From JBGSKV01 sp041740975 (GTDB lineage: Bacteria; Bdellovibrionota_B; Oligoflexia; Oligoflexales; JALZUQ01), in the NCBI GenBank assembly GCA_041740975.1, contig JBGSKV010000092.1, positions 1 through 50,488 on the forward strand: a stretch of 50,488 nucleotides of DNA. The letters are read 5' to 3'. Under the pieces are notes generated by a model, which was not told where the DNA came from, did no database searches, and saw nothing but the letters and a program-made list of their open reading frames with translations. Position numbers and translations under genes: made by a program. Within the stretch, counting starts at the first letter, position 1, and each line of letters opens with the position of its first letter. Positions 16,987 through 26,313 of the stretch are shown here, piece by piece.

Positions 16987-17967
16987 TTAGGTGACATTAA
17001 GGTATTTGGTGAGGACATCGCGCTGGCGATCCCAGTCTTTTTCGACGACGACCCGAAGATCCAAGAATACTTTCTTCCCAAGATTGGTTTCGAGGTTTTT
17101 ACGGGCCTCTTGACCGAGGGTTTTGATTTGAGAACCTTTGGCACCGATAACAATCGACTTCTGACTATCTTGAGCCACAACAATTGTTGCATGAACATGA
17201 GTAATAGCATCTTGATGATCAATCGCCTCGACGACGACACGGCATTGATACGGAAGTTCTTCGTGAAGTTGGCGAAAGACTTGTTCTTGAATGACTTCTG
17301 CTAATAGGAAGTTTTCGCTCTGATCGCTCAATGAGTCTTCGTCAAAATGCCAAGCGCCTTCTGGAATATAACTCGCGAATAAGTCACGCAATTCTTCGAT
17401 GCTATCCGGGCGCTTTGCCGAACAGCTGAGGATCGGTTTTTCGGTGTCAAAAATCTTATCGAGGTGAACGCCAATGGCGTCAATTTTGCGATCGATGTCT
17501 TTGCGCTTTATTTTGTCGTCTTTTGTCGCGAGGATAAAAATCTTTTTGCTGAGACCTTGCTTTACGAGATTTCGCAAAAAATAGTCATCTTCATCATGCC
17601 ACCCGATGGTCGCATCGATAAGGTATGCGATAACGTCGACTTCCTGCGAAACCTGCTCAGCGATTTGTCGCATCAGATTATTCATCGGTTTTGTACGATG
17701 CGTCTGATGCAGACCTGGCGTATCTACGAAAATAAATTGATATTGTTTGTCGGTATAGATACCGCGAATGGAATGGCGAGTGGTTTGGCGAAAACGGCTA
17801 ACGGCTGCAACCTTTTGTCCAACAAGGGAGTTTAACAGTGAACTTTTACCGGCATTGGGTCGGCCCAATAACGCGATGAATCCACACTTTGTTGGGTTCG
17901 GCTTTCGGCTGGCCTTCGGCGCAGCCTCTGGGCTTGGTACGTCAGTTGGGGCTTTGGTTTCAGGCAA
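16987..17967 (-). CDS. era: GTPase Era
   Basis: A 326-residue essential GTPase that binds 16S rRNA near the 3' end during 30S maturation. Visible motifs: G1 GRPNAGKS (residues 35-42), the switch I/G2 stretch QTTRHSIRG, G3 DTPG, and a G4 that reads TKDD where NKxD is usual. A C-terminal KH domain contains IVIGAKGSQIKTLGQEARK. The N-terminal extension of about 25 residues is Pro/Ala/Lys-rich and beyond the usual Era length (about 300). The start is a TTG at the 17967 end with AAGGA about ten bases upstream; no better start codon exists before the G1 strand. It is a single gene here, divergent from the OmpA-family gene. Confidence 0.96.
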   Translation of the reverse strand: MPETKAPTDVPSPEAAPKASRKPNPTKCGFIALLGRPNAGKSSLLNSLVGQKVAAVSRFRQTTRHSIRGIYTDKQYQFIFVDTPGLHQTHRTKPMNNLMRQIAEQVSQEVDVIAYLIDATIGWHDEDDYFLRNLVKQGLSKKIFILATKDDKIKRKDIDRKIDAIGVHLDKIFDTEKPILSCSAKRPDSIEELRDLFASYIPEGAWHFDEDSLSDQSENFLLAEVIQEQVFRQLHEELPYQCRVVVEAIDHQDAITHVHATIVVAQDSQKSIVIGAKGSQIKTLGQEARKNLETNLGKKVFLDLRVVVEKDWDRQRDVLTKYLNVT

Positions 17968-18215
17968 TGGAGCAGTTCCTTAGTTGAAGTCGTTTCCGTC
18001 AGGAGTGGTTTACGGAAAGTTCAATTTTTATGCAATCAATTCTTTGTAAGTTGGCTCTCTTAGCTATGTCCCTAAGAATAAACCTCTATTTCTTTTGAAC
18101 TCATGTGGCTTTGGGATATTCTCATGGCGCTGATTGCTTCTGGCGACGGATTCAAGCCAGTCACGCTAATCTTGGCGCAGTTACCAAAGTTTTCAACCTT
18201 ATGCGAGGAATTCAT

Positions 18216-19565
18216 ATGAAGTTCATGTTTAAAGGCATTCTTAGTTTGGGGCTGCTTATGGCAACCCAAGTCGCATCGGCGAACGTCGTTGGATCGGCTT
18301 ACCAGATTTTCAATCCAACTTATAACGGATCTGGTTTTGTGACCGTCGAATCGAGCCAGACGCTTAAATCCGGTCAGTTTAGTTTAGGAATAATGTTCGA
18401 TTATGGTTCCAACTCATTGCCTTACATAACGACGGAGAGCGTTGATGGATCTCTGACAGAGGATCGCAAAGATTCTTTAACAACCGGTACATTTACGCTT
18501 GGATTGGGAATCACGGAGGGTTGGGATGTCGGTATTACGGTTCCCGTCGCCTTCAATCAGGTCGTCGAGAATGGTCGAATTGTTGAGAATGATTTGAGCG
18601 ACAACAACGTAACAGAAATTCGGTTCGCGACCAAAGTGCGTTTAGTCGGAAATGATAAAAGTGCCGTAGCGTTGATCGGACGTTTGAATTTAGACCGGAT
18701 TGACGACAACGTTTTTACCGGAAAAGATCCTGACATTGGATATAGTTTTGAACTGGCTTGGAGCTCGCAACTTTCTGATAAAGTGGATGTCGCCTTTAAT
18801 GCTGGTTACAAATGGAATGGCACCGGTGATGATATCGCAGGTCAGCAGTACCAAATCCAAGACGATATGATTTTAACATCGGCTGCCGTTGGTTTTGCGG
18901 CTAACGATGAATGGAAATTATCGGCAGAGCTTTATCGCGGCCAAGCTTCCAATGATGTGGCGCATCCAACTGATCGCAAGCAAGATCCGTTCGAAGGTTT
19001 AGTCGGACTTCGCTGGTCCCCATCTCGACTCATGGCTTGGCAGGTTGGTTATGCCCGAGAAATTCAGCATAGTTTAGGCTCTGCGGATTGGCGGGCTTTC
19101 GCTGGTGTAAACTTAACATTCGGTGGCACACCGCCTCCGATGGAAGTGATTATTCCGAAACCGATGCCGCTTCCTATGCCAGAGCCAACTCCCGTTGCGG
19201 CGCCGCTGCCTGAACCTGAACAAAAAATTACGATTAAAAACATCACGTTTGCGTCTGGTTCTGCTGTGCTTAGCAATGACAAAGGTACGAGCGATGCGCT
19301 TAATGATTTGGTGAAAACTTTGAAGGAAGGATTCACGGCACTTGAAGTTGCGGGTCACTCGGACTCACTAGGCTCCGATGAGACGAACCTGAAGATCAGC
19401 CAGAAACGCGCCGAAGCCATTAAAGATAGACTCGTCAAACTCGGTGGATTTAACGCATCGTCGATCACCGCTAAAGGTTACGGCGAGTCGCAACCAATTG
19501 ATTCGAATACGACGGCTGAGGGTAGGGCGAACAATCGACGTGTAGAGTTTAGTATTACAAAATAA
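18216..19565 (+). CDS. OmpA-family outer membrane protein (beta-barrel plus peptidoglycan-binding domain)
   Basis: The start is set to ATG 18216, with GAGGAA just upstream and an immediate signal peptide (ILSLGLLMATQVASA-N); an earlier in-frame ATG at 18105 would bury the signal. The 449-residue protein has an N-terminal region of alternating beta strands (about residues 25-300) with the look of an outer-membrane barrel, a Pro-rich hinge (about 305-340, PMPLPMPEPTPVAAPLPEP) and a C-terminal OmpA domain. The latter has ITFASGSAVLSNDKG, VAGHSDSLGSDETNLKISQK with the meso-DAP-binding Asp, RAEAIKDRL, and NRRVEFSI. It should tether the outer membrane to peptidoglycan. Single-gene unit; the following 360 bases hold a repeat element. 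Confidence 0.9.
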   Translation: MKFMFKGILSLGLLMATQVASANVVGSAYQIFNPTYNGSGFVTVESSQTLKSGQFSLGIMFDYGSNSLPYITTESVDGSLTEDRKDSLTTGTFTLGLGITEGWDVGITVPVAFNQVVENGRIVENDLSDNNVTEIRFATKVRLVGNDKSAVALIGRLNLDRIDDNVFTGKDPDIGYSFELAWSSQLSDKVDVAFNAGYKWNGTGDDIAGQQYQIQDDMILTSAAVGFAANDEWKLSAELYRGQASNDVAHPTDRKQDPFEGLVGLRWSPSRLMAWQVGYAREIQHSLGSADWRAFAGVNLTFGGTPPPMEVIIPKPMPLPMPEPTPVAAPLPEPEQKITIKNITFASGSAVLSNDKGTSDALNDLVKTLKEGFTALEVAGHSDSLGSDETNLKISQKRAEAIKDRLVKLGGFNASSITAKGYGESQPIDSNTTAEGRANNRRVEFSITK

Positions 19566-19927
19566 TAATTAAATGAACATTCGGCCGCTCCGCGGCCGGA
19601 TATCTAAATTTGCTCCGCCTTTCACACTCACAGTTTTCATTGCTATGCTTGATTGGTCCGGTTCTCCCGGCTTAGATTTGTCTGGGCGGTGTCGGCTGAT
19701 GCAGCCTCAATGCCCAGCCAAATCTAAGCCGGCTCAACCGTCCCAGCCAACCATCGGGTAACAACTGCGACGGTGAGGCTTCGCACACGAGTGCGTGCCC
19801 GCACGAGTTGCATCCGCAACGATTGCTCGATTGCGGGACCCAGTTTGGCGGAGCAGGAGATCCTTCGGCTTCGCCTCTGGATGACGTTGGCCGCGAAGCG
19901 GCCATTCATTTAACTATAGTAAAAAAA
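19566..19927. repeat. Palindromic repeat region between convergent genes
   Basis: No gene is supported here. Near-identical ends, TTAAATGAA (19569-19577) and its complement TTCATTTAA (19905-19913), flank the region, and each is next to a GGCCGC-N3-GCGGCC hairpin (19583-19597 and 19889-19903). In the middle, two 33-base arms (19655-19687 and 19712-19744) are complementary at 27 of 33 positions around GGCTTAGATTTG. A REP-like tract, CCTTCGGCTTCGCCTCTGG, lies at 19862-19880. The 17-mer at 19610-19626 (TTGCTCCGCCTTTCACA) recurs at 49155-49171. This is consistent with a non-autonomous, MITE-like or composite REP element. Confidence 0.65.
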
Positions 19928-20785
19928 TTAAGACTCTAACAAATATTTTACAATTTTGGAGATACCCGTTCCCACCATTGGCAGGGCAGAGTCAAACATC
20001 AAGCGGTCGACTCCAAAAGAATAGAGATCAGCGTTGATGATCACTTCCATGTAAACATCATTCGCGTGGGGAATTAGAAAAATGAGGGCTTTGCCTCTTT
20101 TGAGAAGAGTCGTCTCAACATTGGCAGCTTCCGTCGTGTATGCGCTGATTAAAAAAGATCGACCGATGCGTTGGATTTTGATGTCGATGGGATTGCAGAT
20201 ATCCACGACATTATTAAATTTCTTGAGATTCAAAAGAAATCCACTCAGCGCGGCACTTGAAAAATCCTCAGCAATGGTCGGACGTCCACGTATTGCAAAG
20301 TAGGCTTTGCGGGTGAAGTCGCCGCATTCCATGGAACTAGCATCGACGCCAGTTCCCGAATCTAGTTTTTTGGCGAGTCGCGCCAAAGTCATGGTCGAAG
20401 ACTTTTGCAGCCAGGTCTGGGAACGCAAGTACATACGCAAAGATTTTTTATTGACCGTGAGTTGATCGGAAATAGTTGAAAACTGTAAACTACGCGAATC
20501 GACATCTGAAAAGCTGATCGGGCGTTCAGGATCGAAGTCCTGGGACTTGCTATCAGGAGACAAACAAGTCGCCATCAAAAATGGCATATCCGTCAATGTC
20601 GGCTCTTCTGTCCGAATATTGGCCTCTTTACAAAGTTCGAGCATTTTGTCTTTTAGTGAAGTAGATGAACGGCTAAGCATAGGCTCAACAGCTTTTGTTT
20701 GATGATGGTCCGCACCGCAGCTGGCGACTAAGAGAACCAGAGGAATCAGACACATTCTTCTTAAGGTACTTCTGTTAAACGCCAC
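19928..20785 (-). CDS. Lipoprotein of unknown function, 285 aa
   Basis: Read from a GTG (20785) with GGAG eight bases upstream. The signal is lipoprotein-type: two arginines, then LIPLVLLVASC with the lipid Cys at about residue 23. The mature part is soluble with no family I recognise. It contains DVDSRSLQFSTISDQLTVNKK and a C-terminal stretch, KRGKALIFLIPHANDVYMEV, that looks like a beta-sheet core. Two further Cys occur in SSMECGDFTRK and VDICNPIDI. It lies 95 bases downstream of another exported protein gene on the same strand and may be co-transcribed with it. The 3' end faces the repeat region. Confidence 0.75.
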   Translation of the reverse strand: MAFNRSTLRRMCLIPLVLLVASCGADHHQTKAVEPMLSRSSTSLKDKMLELCKEANIRTEEPTLTDMPFLMATCLSPDSKSQDFDPERPISFSDVDSRSLQFSTISDQLTVNKKSLRMYLRSQTWLQKSSTMTLARLAKKLDSGTGVDASSMECGDFTRKAYFAIRGRPTIAEDFSSAALSGFLLNLKKFNNVVDICNPIDIKIQRIGRSFLISAYTTEAANVETTLLKRGKALIFLIPHANDVYMEVIINADLYSFGVDRLMFDSALPMVGTGISKIVKYLLES

Positions 20786-20880
20786 TCAAAAACTCCGTAT
20801 GTTTTGGATAGACGGAGACTCGCAAATAATTGGTATTTAGCCAACTCGATATTTTTGTTTTTCAAAAAACCCAAGGGATT

Positions 20881-21903
20881 TTAGGGTGTTCTAATAATGA
20901 GCTGCGTAAGACTGTCGATGAGGATCTGCGGATTTGCCTGGTTAGGAGACACTATGTTTTTTGTGCCTTTCGCTTGAATGACAAGTCCCGGTTTTACTAA
21001 TTTATTGCGATCATTGATGGCTTCGACTGAGGACGCGTCCCAAGCATTCTGTAATGTCGCGCGGAGTTCTTCGAATAAGGCCATGTCTTCAAAGTTCACG
21101 AGAGTGTAAACCGTTTTGATTCCATTCTGGTCGATATGGCGAATTGCAAAAATATTAAATTTGATCTGCGGGCTTTTCGGGAAAAGGATGAGGTCGCCGG
21201 TGATTTCAATCGGCTGATCATGACCGTCGGTGACTCGGCTAAGGATCGTGACATTGGCCTTACCCGGTTCGTTCGGCAGTAGTTCCAGATGCTGTGGTCG
21301 GCCGGGATGGAGCTCGAGGAGGTACCGGACGCGAACGATATCGTAGCGAAAGAGGCCCTTCGTATCATCAGCATTTTCGACTATAAGTGGCAAAATCGCA
21401 TCTTTATAATCGAGAACGACAACTTTGCCCTCTTGAAGGACCGCATGGACGCTAAAGATTGCCTCGTCGCTTTGGCCTAGCTCCGCAAGTCGTTCGGGCG
21501 AGACAGGCTCATGGGGAGGGATGGTGATGTCTGATTCATATGACTCGGTCACTTTTAGAGATTGGGCGATTAAGTGACGTTGGCCTGCCGACGTTTCAAA
21601 AAGTTCACCGCTCACTTCTATTTTGTCGTGGCGCTTCAGCTCACTAAAAACGGGGTAGAGAGTATCGTCACCGGGGATCATGGGGTATTCGAAAGACTCA
21701 AAAAAATTTTGTGGATTGCGCCAAGTAAAAACATACTGACGGTACTTCGGCACAGCCGCGTGCACCCAACCAGTCACGGTCTCTCCACGTTCAAATGCAG
21801 ATATGAGCTCTTCTTCTCCATTTCTTGCGGCACCTTCCGAAAAAGAAATTTGAGAAAAAAACGAGAACGCCAATGTGCACGAAAGAGCCATGAGTTTTAG
21901 CAT
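20881..21903 (-). CDS. Exported protein of unknown function, OB-fold-like repeats, 340 aa
   Basis: A signal peptide at residues 1-22 (ALSCTLAFSFFSQISFSEG, cleavage near SFS-E) precedes a beta-rich protein. At least two segments look like small barrels of the OB type: ETVTGWVHAAVPKYRQYVF through KIEVSGELFETSAGQR, and HAVLQEGKVVVLDYKDAIL through YDIVRVRYLLELHPGRPQ. A third, IEITGDLILFPKSPQIKF, follows. I cannot name the family; the OB assignment is a guess from strand pattern and the G-x-V-x-G signatures. It has its own 156-base divergent upstream region facing the exported gene at 22060, and is followed by a lipoprotein gene on the same strand. Confidence 0.7.
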   Translation of the reverse strand: MLKLMALSCTLAFSFFSQISFSEGAARNGEEELISAFERGETVTGWVHAAVPKYRQYVFTWRNPQNFFESFEYPMIPGDDTLYPVFSELKRHDKIEVSGELFETSAGQRHLIAQSLKVTESYESDITIPPHEPVSPERLAELGQSDEAIFSVHAVLQEGKVVVLDYKDAILPLIVENADDTKGLFRYDIVRVRYLLELHPGRPQHLELLPNEPGKANVTILSRVTDGHDQPIEITGDLILFPKSPQIKFNIFAIRHIDQNGIKTVYTLVNFEDMALFEELRATLQNAWDASSVEAINDRNKLVKPGLVIQAKGTKNIVSPNQANPQILIDSLTQLIIRTP

Positions 21904-22059
21904 GTTATATCCCTATACAAATGTCGGATGATCCTCAGTTCATAGAGTTAGCGTAGTTTTCAGGGACTCGCAAATTTTTTTTCTTGTTTTTCATTGCGAT
22001 TCCATGTTACTTCCCGCGTAACACAATCTTTATAGTTTCAAAATTTAAGAGGGGGCTCT

Positions 22060-22797
22060 ATGACACGTTTGCTAACGTATTTAGTAGCGATTAGTTTTTC
22101 ATTACCTGTAATGGCCTCAACAAGCATTGTGAATGCAGAAGAATTGACTTTTGATGTTGAAGAAGTTCGAACGCCCGCTCCTGCCGTAATGCAGTTGAAA
22201 AAAGCCAAGTTGAGCATCATGAATTTAAATCCAAGACTAGACGTCGAGGATTCAGATGATCTGGACACTGGCGACACAGGTGGACTTGGTGACTTGCTAG
22301 AAGGAATCGATCTTTCAACGGTGATCAATTACGGCGTTAAAGTTTGGGAAGTGGTAAAGGCTAACGAACCAGTCGTAACGCAAAGCCACATGTATGCGAA
22401 TGCACTACCGCAAGGTCTCAAAAGCGCTTACGAATTAGAAGGGGCTTCTCCGTACCAGTACCGTTCGTTTCGCATTTCGGCAAAAAACTATCTTGGATTC
22501 ACTGTCTATGATGTTGTTTTGACATTGGCACACCAGTACGGCGCATCGTACGAAGGCAAGGGCGCCTACATCACTTCTGCGGCAATCATCCCGAGTGACG
22601 TAAATGTTCTCTGGGGTTACACAGTGGATTTGAACGTCAAAGAAATCTCTACGGCTAACGTTGGTTCTAAAACCAGCCCGATTGCTTCTTTAGGCTTAGA
22701 ACTCAACTTTCATGTATCAACTGTCTTAAAGAAGACGACTTTCCGCCGCTTAGTTGAATTTCTTGGCAACGAACCTAAAGCTCGTATGATTCGTTAA
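22060..22797 (+). CDS. Exported protein of unknown function, 245 aa
   Basis: GAGGGGG just upstream supports the ATG at 22060. The signal peptide is residues 1-19 or 1-26 (SFSLPVMAS or SIVNAEE cleavage). The mature protein has an acidic, Gly/Asp-rich segment (DVEDSDDLDTGDTGGLGDLL, residues about 68-87) and then a compact beta-rich domain with QYRSFRISAKNYLGFTVYDV and GYTVDLNVKEISTANVG. No family recognised. Its stop codon (TAA at 22795-22797) lies inside the left arm of a perfect 52-bp inverted repeat, which also supplies its terminator. Confidence 0.75.
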   Translation: MTRLLTYLVAISFSLPVMASTSIVNAEELTFDVEEVRTPAPAVMQLKKAKLSIMNLNPRLDVEDSDDLDTGDTGGLGDLLEGIDLSTVINYGVKVWEVVKANEPVVTQSHMYANALPQGLKSAYELEGASPYQYRSFRISAKNYLGFTVYDVVLTLAHQYGASYEGKGAYITSAAIIPSDVNVLWGYTVDLNVKEISTANVGSKTSPIASLGLELNFHVSTVLKKTTFRRLVEFLGNEPKARMIR

Positions 22798-22900
22798 TTC
22801 GGGGACACATAACTAAATTGTTCACAAAAAAAGCTCCGAGGTAGATTTTACCTCGGAGCTTTTTTTGTGAACAATTTAGTTATGTGTCCCCGAATTAACG
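22792..22900. repeat. Perfect 52-bp inverted repeat (REPIN/MITE-like) with built-in bidirectional terminator
   Basis: Arms 22792-22843 and 22849-22900 are fully complementary with a 5-base loop. The outer part reads CGTTAATTCGGGGACACATA; the inner part is GCTCCGAGGTA with its complement, bordered by seven A or seven T, so on either strand it is a GC-rich stem followed by a T-run. It lies between two convergent genes, includes the stop codon of the 22060 gene and ends two bases before the stop codon of the prolyl isomerase gene. Outer sequences of the GGGGACACATAA type are familiar from RAYT-associated inverted repeats; that link is recollection, not a search. Confidence 0.9.
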
Positions 22901-22902
22901 GA

Positions 22903-23715
22903 TTATAACTTCAATTCTTTCAGCTTGTCTGTTTTGATCGAAACTTTCGCGTCTTTGCGGAGGTTTTCGAGAAGGTCTTTGACCACTTCGCCGCGCATCT
23001 GTGCTTTGACTTTGTCTTTTACAGTGTCGAAAGCAACAACGTCGCCGCCTTTAAGATCGGTAACTTTGATGATATGAAAACCAAATTGGCTTTGCACAAC
23101 TTTCGGATGTATTTCGCCTTTAGGTGTATTGAAGGCCGCTTCTTCGAAAGGAGGGACCATCATACCGCGACCAAAAAAACCAAGATCGCCACCTTTGTCT
23201 GCGTTAGAATCAGAAGAGTGTTTTTTCGCGAGAGCGCCGAAGTCCGCACCTTTTTTCTGAGCTTGCGCAAGAACGTCTTTTGCAGTCTTTTCATCTTTCA
23301 CTAAGATGTGTGACGCTTTGACTTCTTTGCCGCTGTATTTTGCTTTGTCTTTTTCGAATTGCTTCTTGACGTTTTCGTCACTCATAGCTTTTTCCATCGC
23401 TTGGTCTAGGTAGAACTTAGCGAGAAGATCTTGAGTCGCATCGTCAACAAGTTGTTTGAACTTCGGATCCAGATTGACTTTCTCTTGCACAGCTTTAGCA
23501 GCTAACAGGCGGTTATTGATCAAATGGTCCATGAAACGCTCACGCATATCTGGATTATTTTTGACCATATCCGCTTGAGGCCCCAGTCTTTCTAAGGCTG
23601 ATTTGTAATTGGCTTCAGTAATTTTTTCCGACCCAAACGTTGCAAGTTCGTTTCCGGAAGCTGTGCATGCCAATCCAACGAAAGCTAACATTGAAATCAT
23701 TCGCAATTTTTTCAT
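22903..23715 (-). CDS. PpiC/PrsA-type peptidyl-prolyl cis-trans isomerase, exported
   Basis: A 270-residue foldase. An N-terminal signal (MISMLAFVGLACTASG) could be lipoprotein-type, but Gly at -3 of the Cys is unusual for a lipobox. A SurA/PrsA-like helical region follows (FMDHLINNRLLAAKAVQEK), then the parvulin domain at about residues 130-225: KASHILVKDEKTAKDVLA, FGALAKKHSSDSN, KGGDLGFFGRGMMVPPFEEA and FGFHIIKVTD. All are standard for active PpiC domains. It should help fold proteins in the periplasm. AAGGAT precedes the ATG. It is 45 bases after pheT on the same strand and may be transcribed with it. Confidence 0.92.
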   Translation of the reverse strand: MKKLRMISMLAFVGLACTASGNELATFGSEKITEANYKSALERLGPQADMVKNNPDMRERFMDHLINNRLLAAKAVQEKVNLDPKFKQLVDDATQDLLAKFYLDQAMEKAMSDENVKKQFEKDKAKYSGKEVKASHILVKDEKTAKDVLAQAQKKGADFGALAKKHSSDSNADKGGDLGFFGRGMMVPPFEEAAFNTPKGEIHPKVVQSQFGFHIIKVTDLKGGDVVAFDTVKDKVKAQMRGEVVKDLLENLRKDAKVSIKTDKLKELKL

Positions 23716-23760
23716 GAACTATCCTTCTTTTGAGAACTGTTAAAAAATTCGGAACTGACA

Positions 23761-26304
23761 CTATACCCTGAGTTCGGCGCCAACGGAATGGTTTAACCAT
23801 TTGAGTAAACCGTCTAGCTCCTTGTCCACCTCCTTATCATTGAGAGTCTTAGAAATTGATTGGAATGCTACGCTATAACTGAGGCTTTTGGAGCCTTCTG
23901 GTATGGGGTTTCCACTGTAGAGATCGAAGAGTTGGAATGACTTCAGTAAGCTACGTTCCGGGAATTTGTCGACCGCATCTAGGATATTTTGGTGAGTAAT
24001 ATTTGATCTCACCACAAACGAAAGATCACGTAGGGTTGCTGGAAATTTGCTCAGCTCAGACACAAAAGTCTTTGGCTCTTCAACTTTCGCAAAAAGTCGT
24101 TGGAGATCGATCTCAAAGTAAACGGGTCCATCACCAACGCCAAACTCAAAATTTCGTGAGACAGCTGGATGTAACTCACCAAGATAGCCAATTGCAGTCG
24201 AACCGACGAAGATGGTCGCCGCTGCCGTGGGATTAAGGAAAGGAACGCTTTGCGTTTCTAGGGCTTCAAAACGGCAAGACTGACTTAAGCCAAAGCTTTT
24301 GAGCCAGTTCGTGACCACGGCTTTACCGTCGTAGAAATTAAGAGAGCTTTCTTCGGACTGCCAACTTTTACCTTGGCGAGGCTGATCCAAAATTCCGGCC
24401 AAAATGGGACGTTCGATGGGCCGCTTTTCATCGGCAGCCTGATGTGTCATCAAACGTGACTTGTCACTGATGTAGGATTGCCAGTAACTGGGAGGCTTGG
24501 CTTTCATATTTTTGTGGTTTTGGTCGAAGTAGGCCCGACCCGTTTCGAAGAGGCGACTGCCTCGCACGCCGCGACGGCGGTTTTGCATGACGGCTTTGAG
24601 GAGGTTAGCAGCCAACGTGGTCTGCATCGTATTTAACTCGTCACTGAGTCCATTAGCGAGATCAACATGCGCTCTTAAAATATGGCCGTCTGGGATCATC
24701 AACAAATCGAAATCTTTGGCGGCGATAAAAGAATAATGAATAACCTCGTGCATACCGCAGCGCGCCAAGCTGACACGCGCCGAATCCGTAAAAGCAATAA
24801 GTGGATTTTCATAACTCGGTTCAATGTTTAGCATCGGCATTTGTGAAGGAATGCGCTCGTAGCCTTCAAGACGTGCCACTTCTTCTATAAGGTCAATTTC
24901 ACGCTCCAAATCCAGACGCCAGGTCGGAACTTCAAAGAGGAGGCGATCATCAGTGCTGTCGAGAAGTTTTAAGCCGAGGCGATTCAAATGTTCCTTGATT
25001 TTTTCGACATTCAATGCCGGGATCGAAAGCATTTTGCGAAGTCTTGAGACTCGGAGGGCAATTGGTTTCGGCTTTGACTTCAAGGGATACGAATCGATCA
25101 TATCGGCGGCGATTTGGACATCATTGTTGCCGACATCTTGGCTGGCTTTTTGAAGGAGAAACGCCACGCGTTCATTAACGTTTGCGATATTATCTACGTT
25201 AACGCCACGTTCGAAGCGGTGCGATGCGTCTGTGTGCAAGCCAAAGTGCTTCGACGTCCGCCGAACTTGACGCGGATCAAAACAGGCCACTTCAATGACA
25301 ACATCGGTGGTGTCTTCGCGAATCTCCGAATTCTCGCCGCCCATGATGCCAGCCAATCCAATCGGGCCAGTGGCATCGCAAATCACAATATCTTCCGCGC
25401 GGAGAACGCGTTCCGCACCATCGAGAGTTTTGAGTTTTTCACCGTCTTTCGCAAAGCGCACTGCGATTTTGCCGCCTTTTATGCTTCGCAAATCATAAGC
25501 ATGAATGGGTTGGCCAGACTCTAGCATCACATAATTTGTGACATCGACAATCACATTGATTGGTCTTTGGCCGGCCGCGAGAAGTCGGCGTTGTAACCAC
25601 ATTGGTGATGGGAGCGCTTTGAGACCTTGGACATAGAGTGCGCTGAAGCGCGCGCAGGCATCTTTATTTTGAACGGTGACGCCCGTTGTTTTCGCGGACG
25701 AAATTTTATCGGTCGTTTGACCCTTGAGCGGCGGCTCAGTCAAAGCTGTTTGTAACTTGGCAGCTAGATCGCGAGCGATACCGACATATCCCAAACAGTC
25801 GGCTCGGTTCGGAGTGAGGCTGATTTCGAAAACCGTGTCGTGTAATTGCAAATACTCAGCGACGTCTTTTCCGACAGGCGCTTTGGCATCTAGCTCCTTA
25901 ATTCCGTCGGTGCCTATACCAAATCCAAGTTCATCATCACTGCAGAGCATGCCTTCCGAGGCGGTGCCGCGGATTTTGCCGGTATTGATTTTGATGCCGT
26001 TTGGCAGGGCTGCGCCTGGCAGAGCGACTGCAACTTTCAGGCCTTTTTTTACGTTTTTTGCGCCACAAACAATTTGCGAAATTTTGTCGTCGATGTGTTT
26101 GACTTTGCAAATACTCAGGTGATCGGAGTCGGGATGTTTTTCACATTCGACGACTTCACCAACAACAACGGGTCCACTGTATGTTTTGAAAGTCTCAATG
26201 CTTTCGACTTCGATCCCTAAACTTGTCAAAGTCTGGCTGATTTCCGTCGGCATATAAGCCTTCAAATTAATGTAATCATTTAACCAATTGAGTGAAATGC
26301 GCAT
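23761..26304 (-). CDS. pheT: Phenylalanine-tRNA ligase beta subunit
   Basis: Full-length (847 residues; the usual bacterial length is about 790-800). Domains in order: N-terminal MRISLNWLNDYINL; an EMAP/tRNA-binding domain (about 40-150; CEKHPDSDHLSICKV, VCGAKNVKKGLKVAVALPGA); B3/B4 core (about 215-390; QPIHAYDLRSI, GIMGGENSEI); B5 domain with RVSRLRKMLSIPAL; the catalytic-like domain; and a C-terminal ferredoxin-fold anticodon-binding domain starting near SELSKFPATLRDLSFVV. With PheS it forms the alpha2-beta2 enzyme charging tRNA-Phe. Nine bases separate it from pheS. A segment around residues 585-640 (TGRAYFDQNHKNMKAKPPSY and following) may account for the extra length. Confidence 0.98.
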   Translation of the reverse strand: MRISLNWLNDYINLKAYMPTEISQTLTSLGIEVESIETFKTYSGPVVVGEVVECEKHPDSDHLSICKVKHIDDKISQIVCGAKNVKKGLKVAVALPGAALPNGIKINTGKIRGTASEGMLCSDDELGFGIGTDGIKELDAKAPVGKDVAEYLQLHDTVFEISLTPNRADCLGYVGIARDLAAKLQTALTEPPLKGQTTDKISSAKTTGVTVQNKDACARFSALYVQGLKALPSPMWLQRRLLAAGQRPINVIVDVTNYVMLESGQPIHAYDLRSIKGGKIAVRFAKDGEKLKTLDGAERVLRAEDIVICDATGPIGLAGIMGGENSEIREDTTDVVIEVACFDPRQVRRTSKHFGLHTDASHRFERGVNVDNIANVNERVAFLLQKASQDVGNNDVQIAADMIDSYPLKSKPKPIALRVSRLRKMLSIPALNVEKIKEHLNRLGLKLLDSTDDRLLFEVPTWRLDLEREIDLIEEVARLEGYERIPSQMPMLNIEPSYENPLIAFTDSARVSLARCGMHEVIHYSFIAAKDFDLLMIPDGHILRAHVDLANGLSDELNTMQTTLAANLLKAVMQNRRRGVRGSRLFETGRAYFDQNHKNMKAKPPSYWQSYISDKSRLMTHQAADEKRPIERPILAGILDQPRQGKSWQSEESSLNFYDGKAVVTNWLKSFGLSQSCRFEALETQSVPFLNPTAAATIFVGSTAIGYLGELHPAVSRNFEFGVGDGPVYFEIDLQRLFAKVEEPKTFVSELSKFPATLRDLSFVVRSNITHQNILDAVDKFPERSLLKSFQLFDLYSGNPIPEGSKSLSYSVAFQSISKTLNDKEVDKELDGLLKWLNHSVGAELRV

Positions 26305-26313
26305 AGGTTACTC

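Noticed and set aside
16987..17967. Non-canonical G4 motif (TKDD) as a sign of a defective Era
   Set aside because: All other motifs and the KH domain are intact; a Thr in place of Asn in G4 is tolerated in some GTPases.
25114..26122. Long antisense frames inside pheT
   Set aside because: Shadow frames of a conserved essential gene, no start signals.
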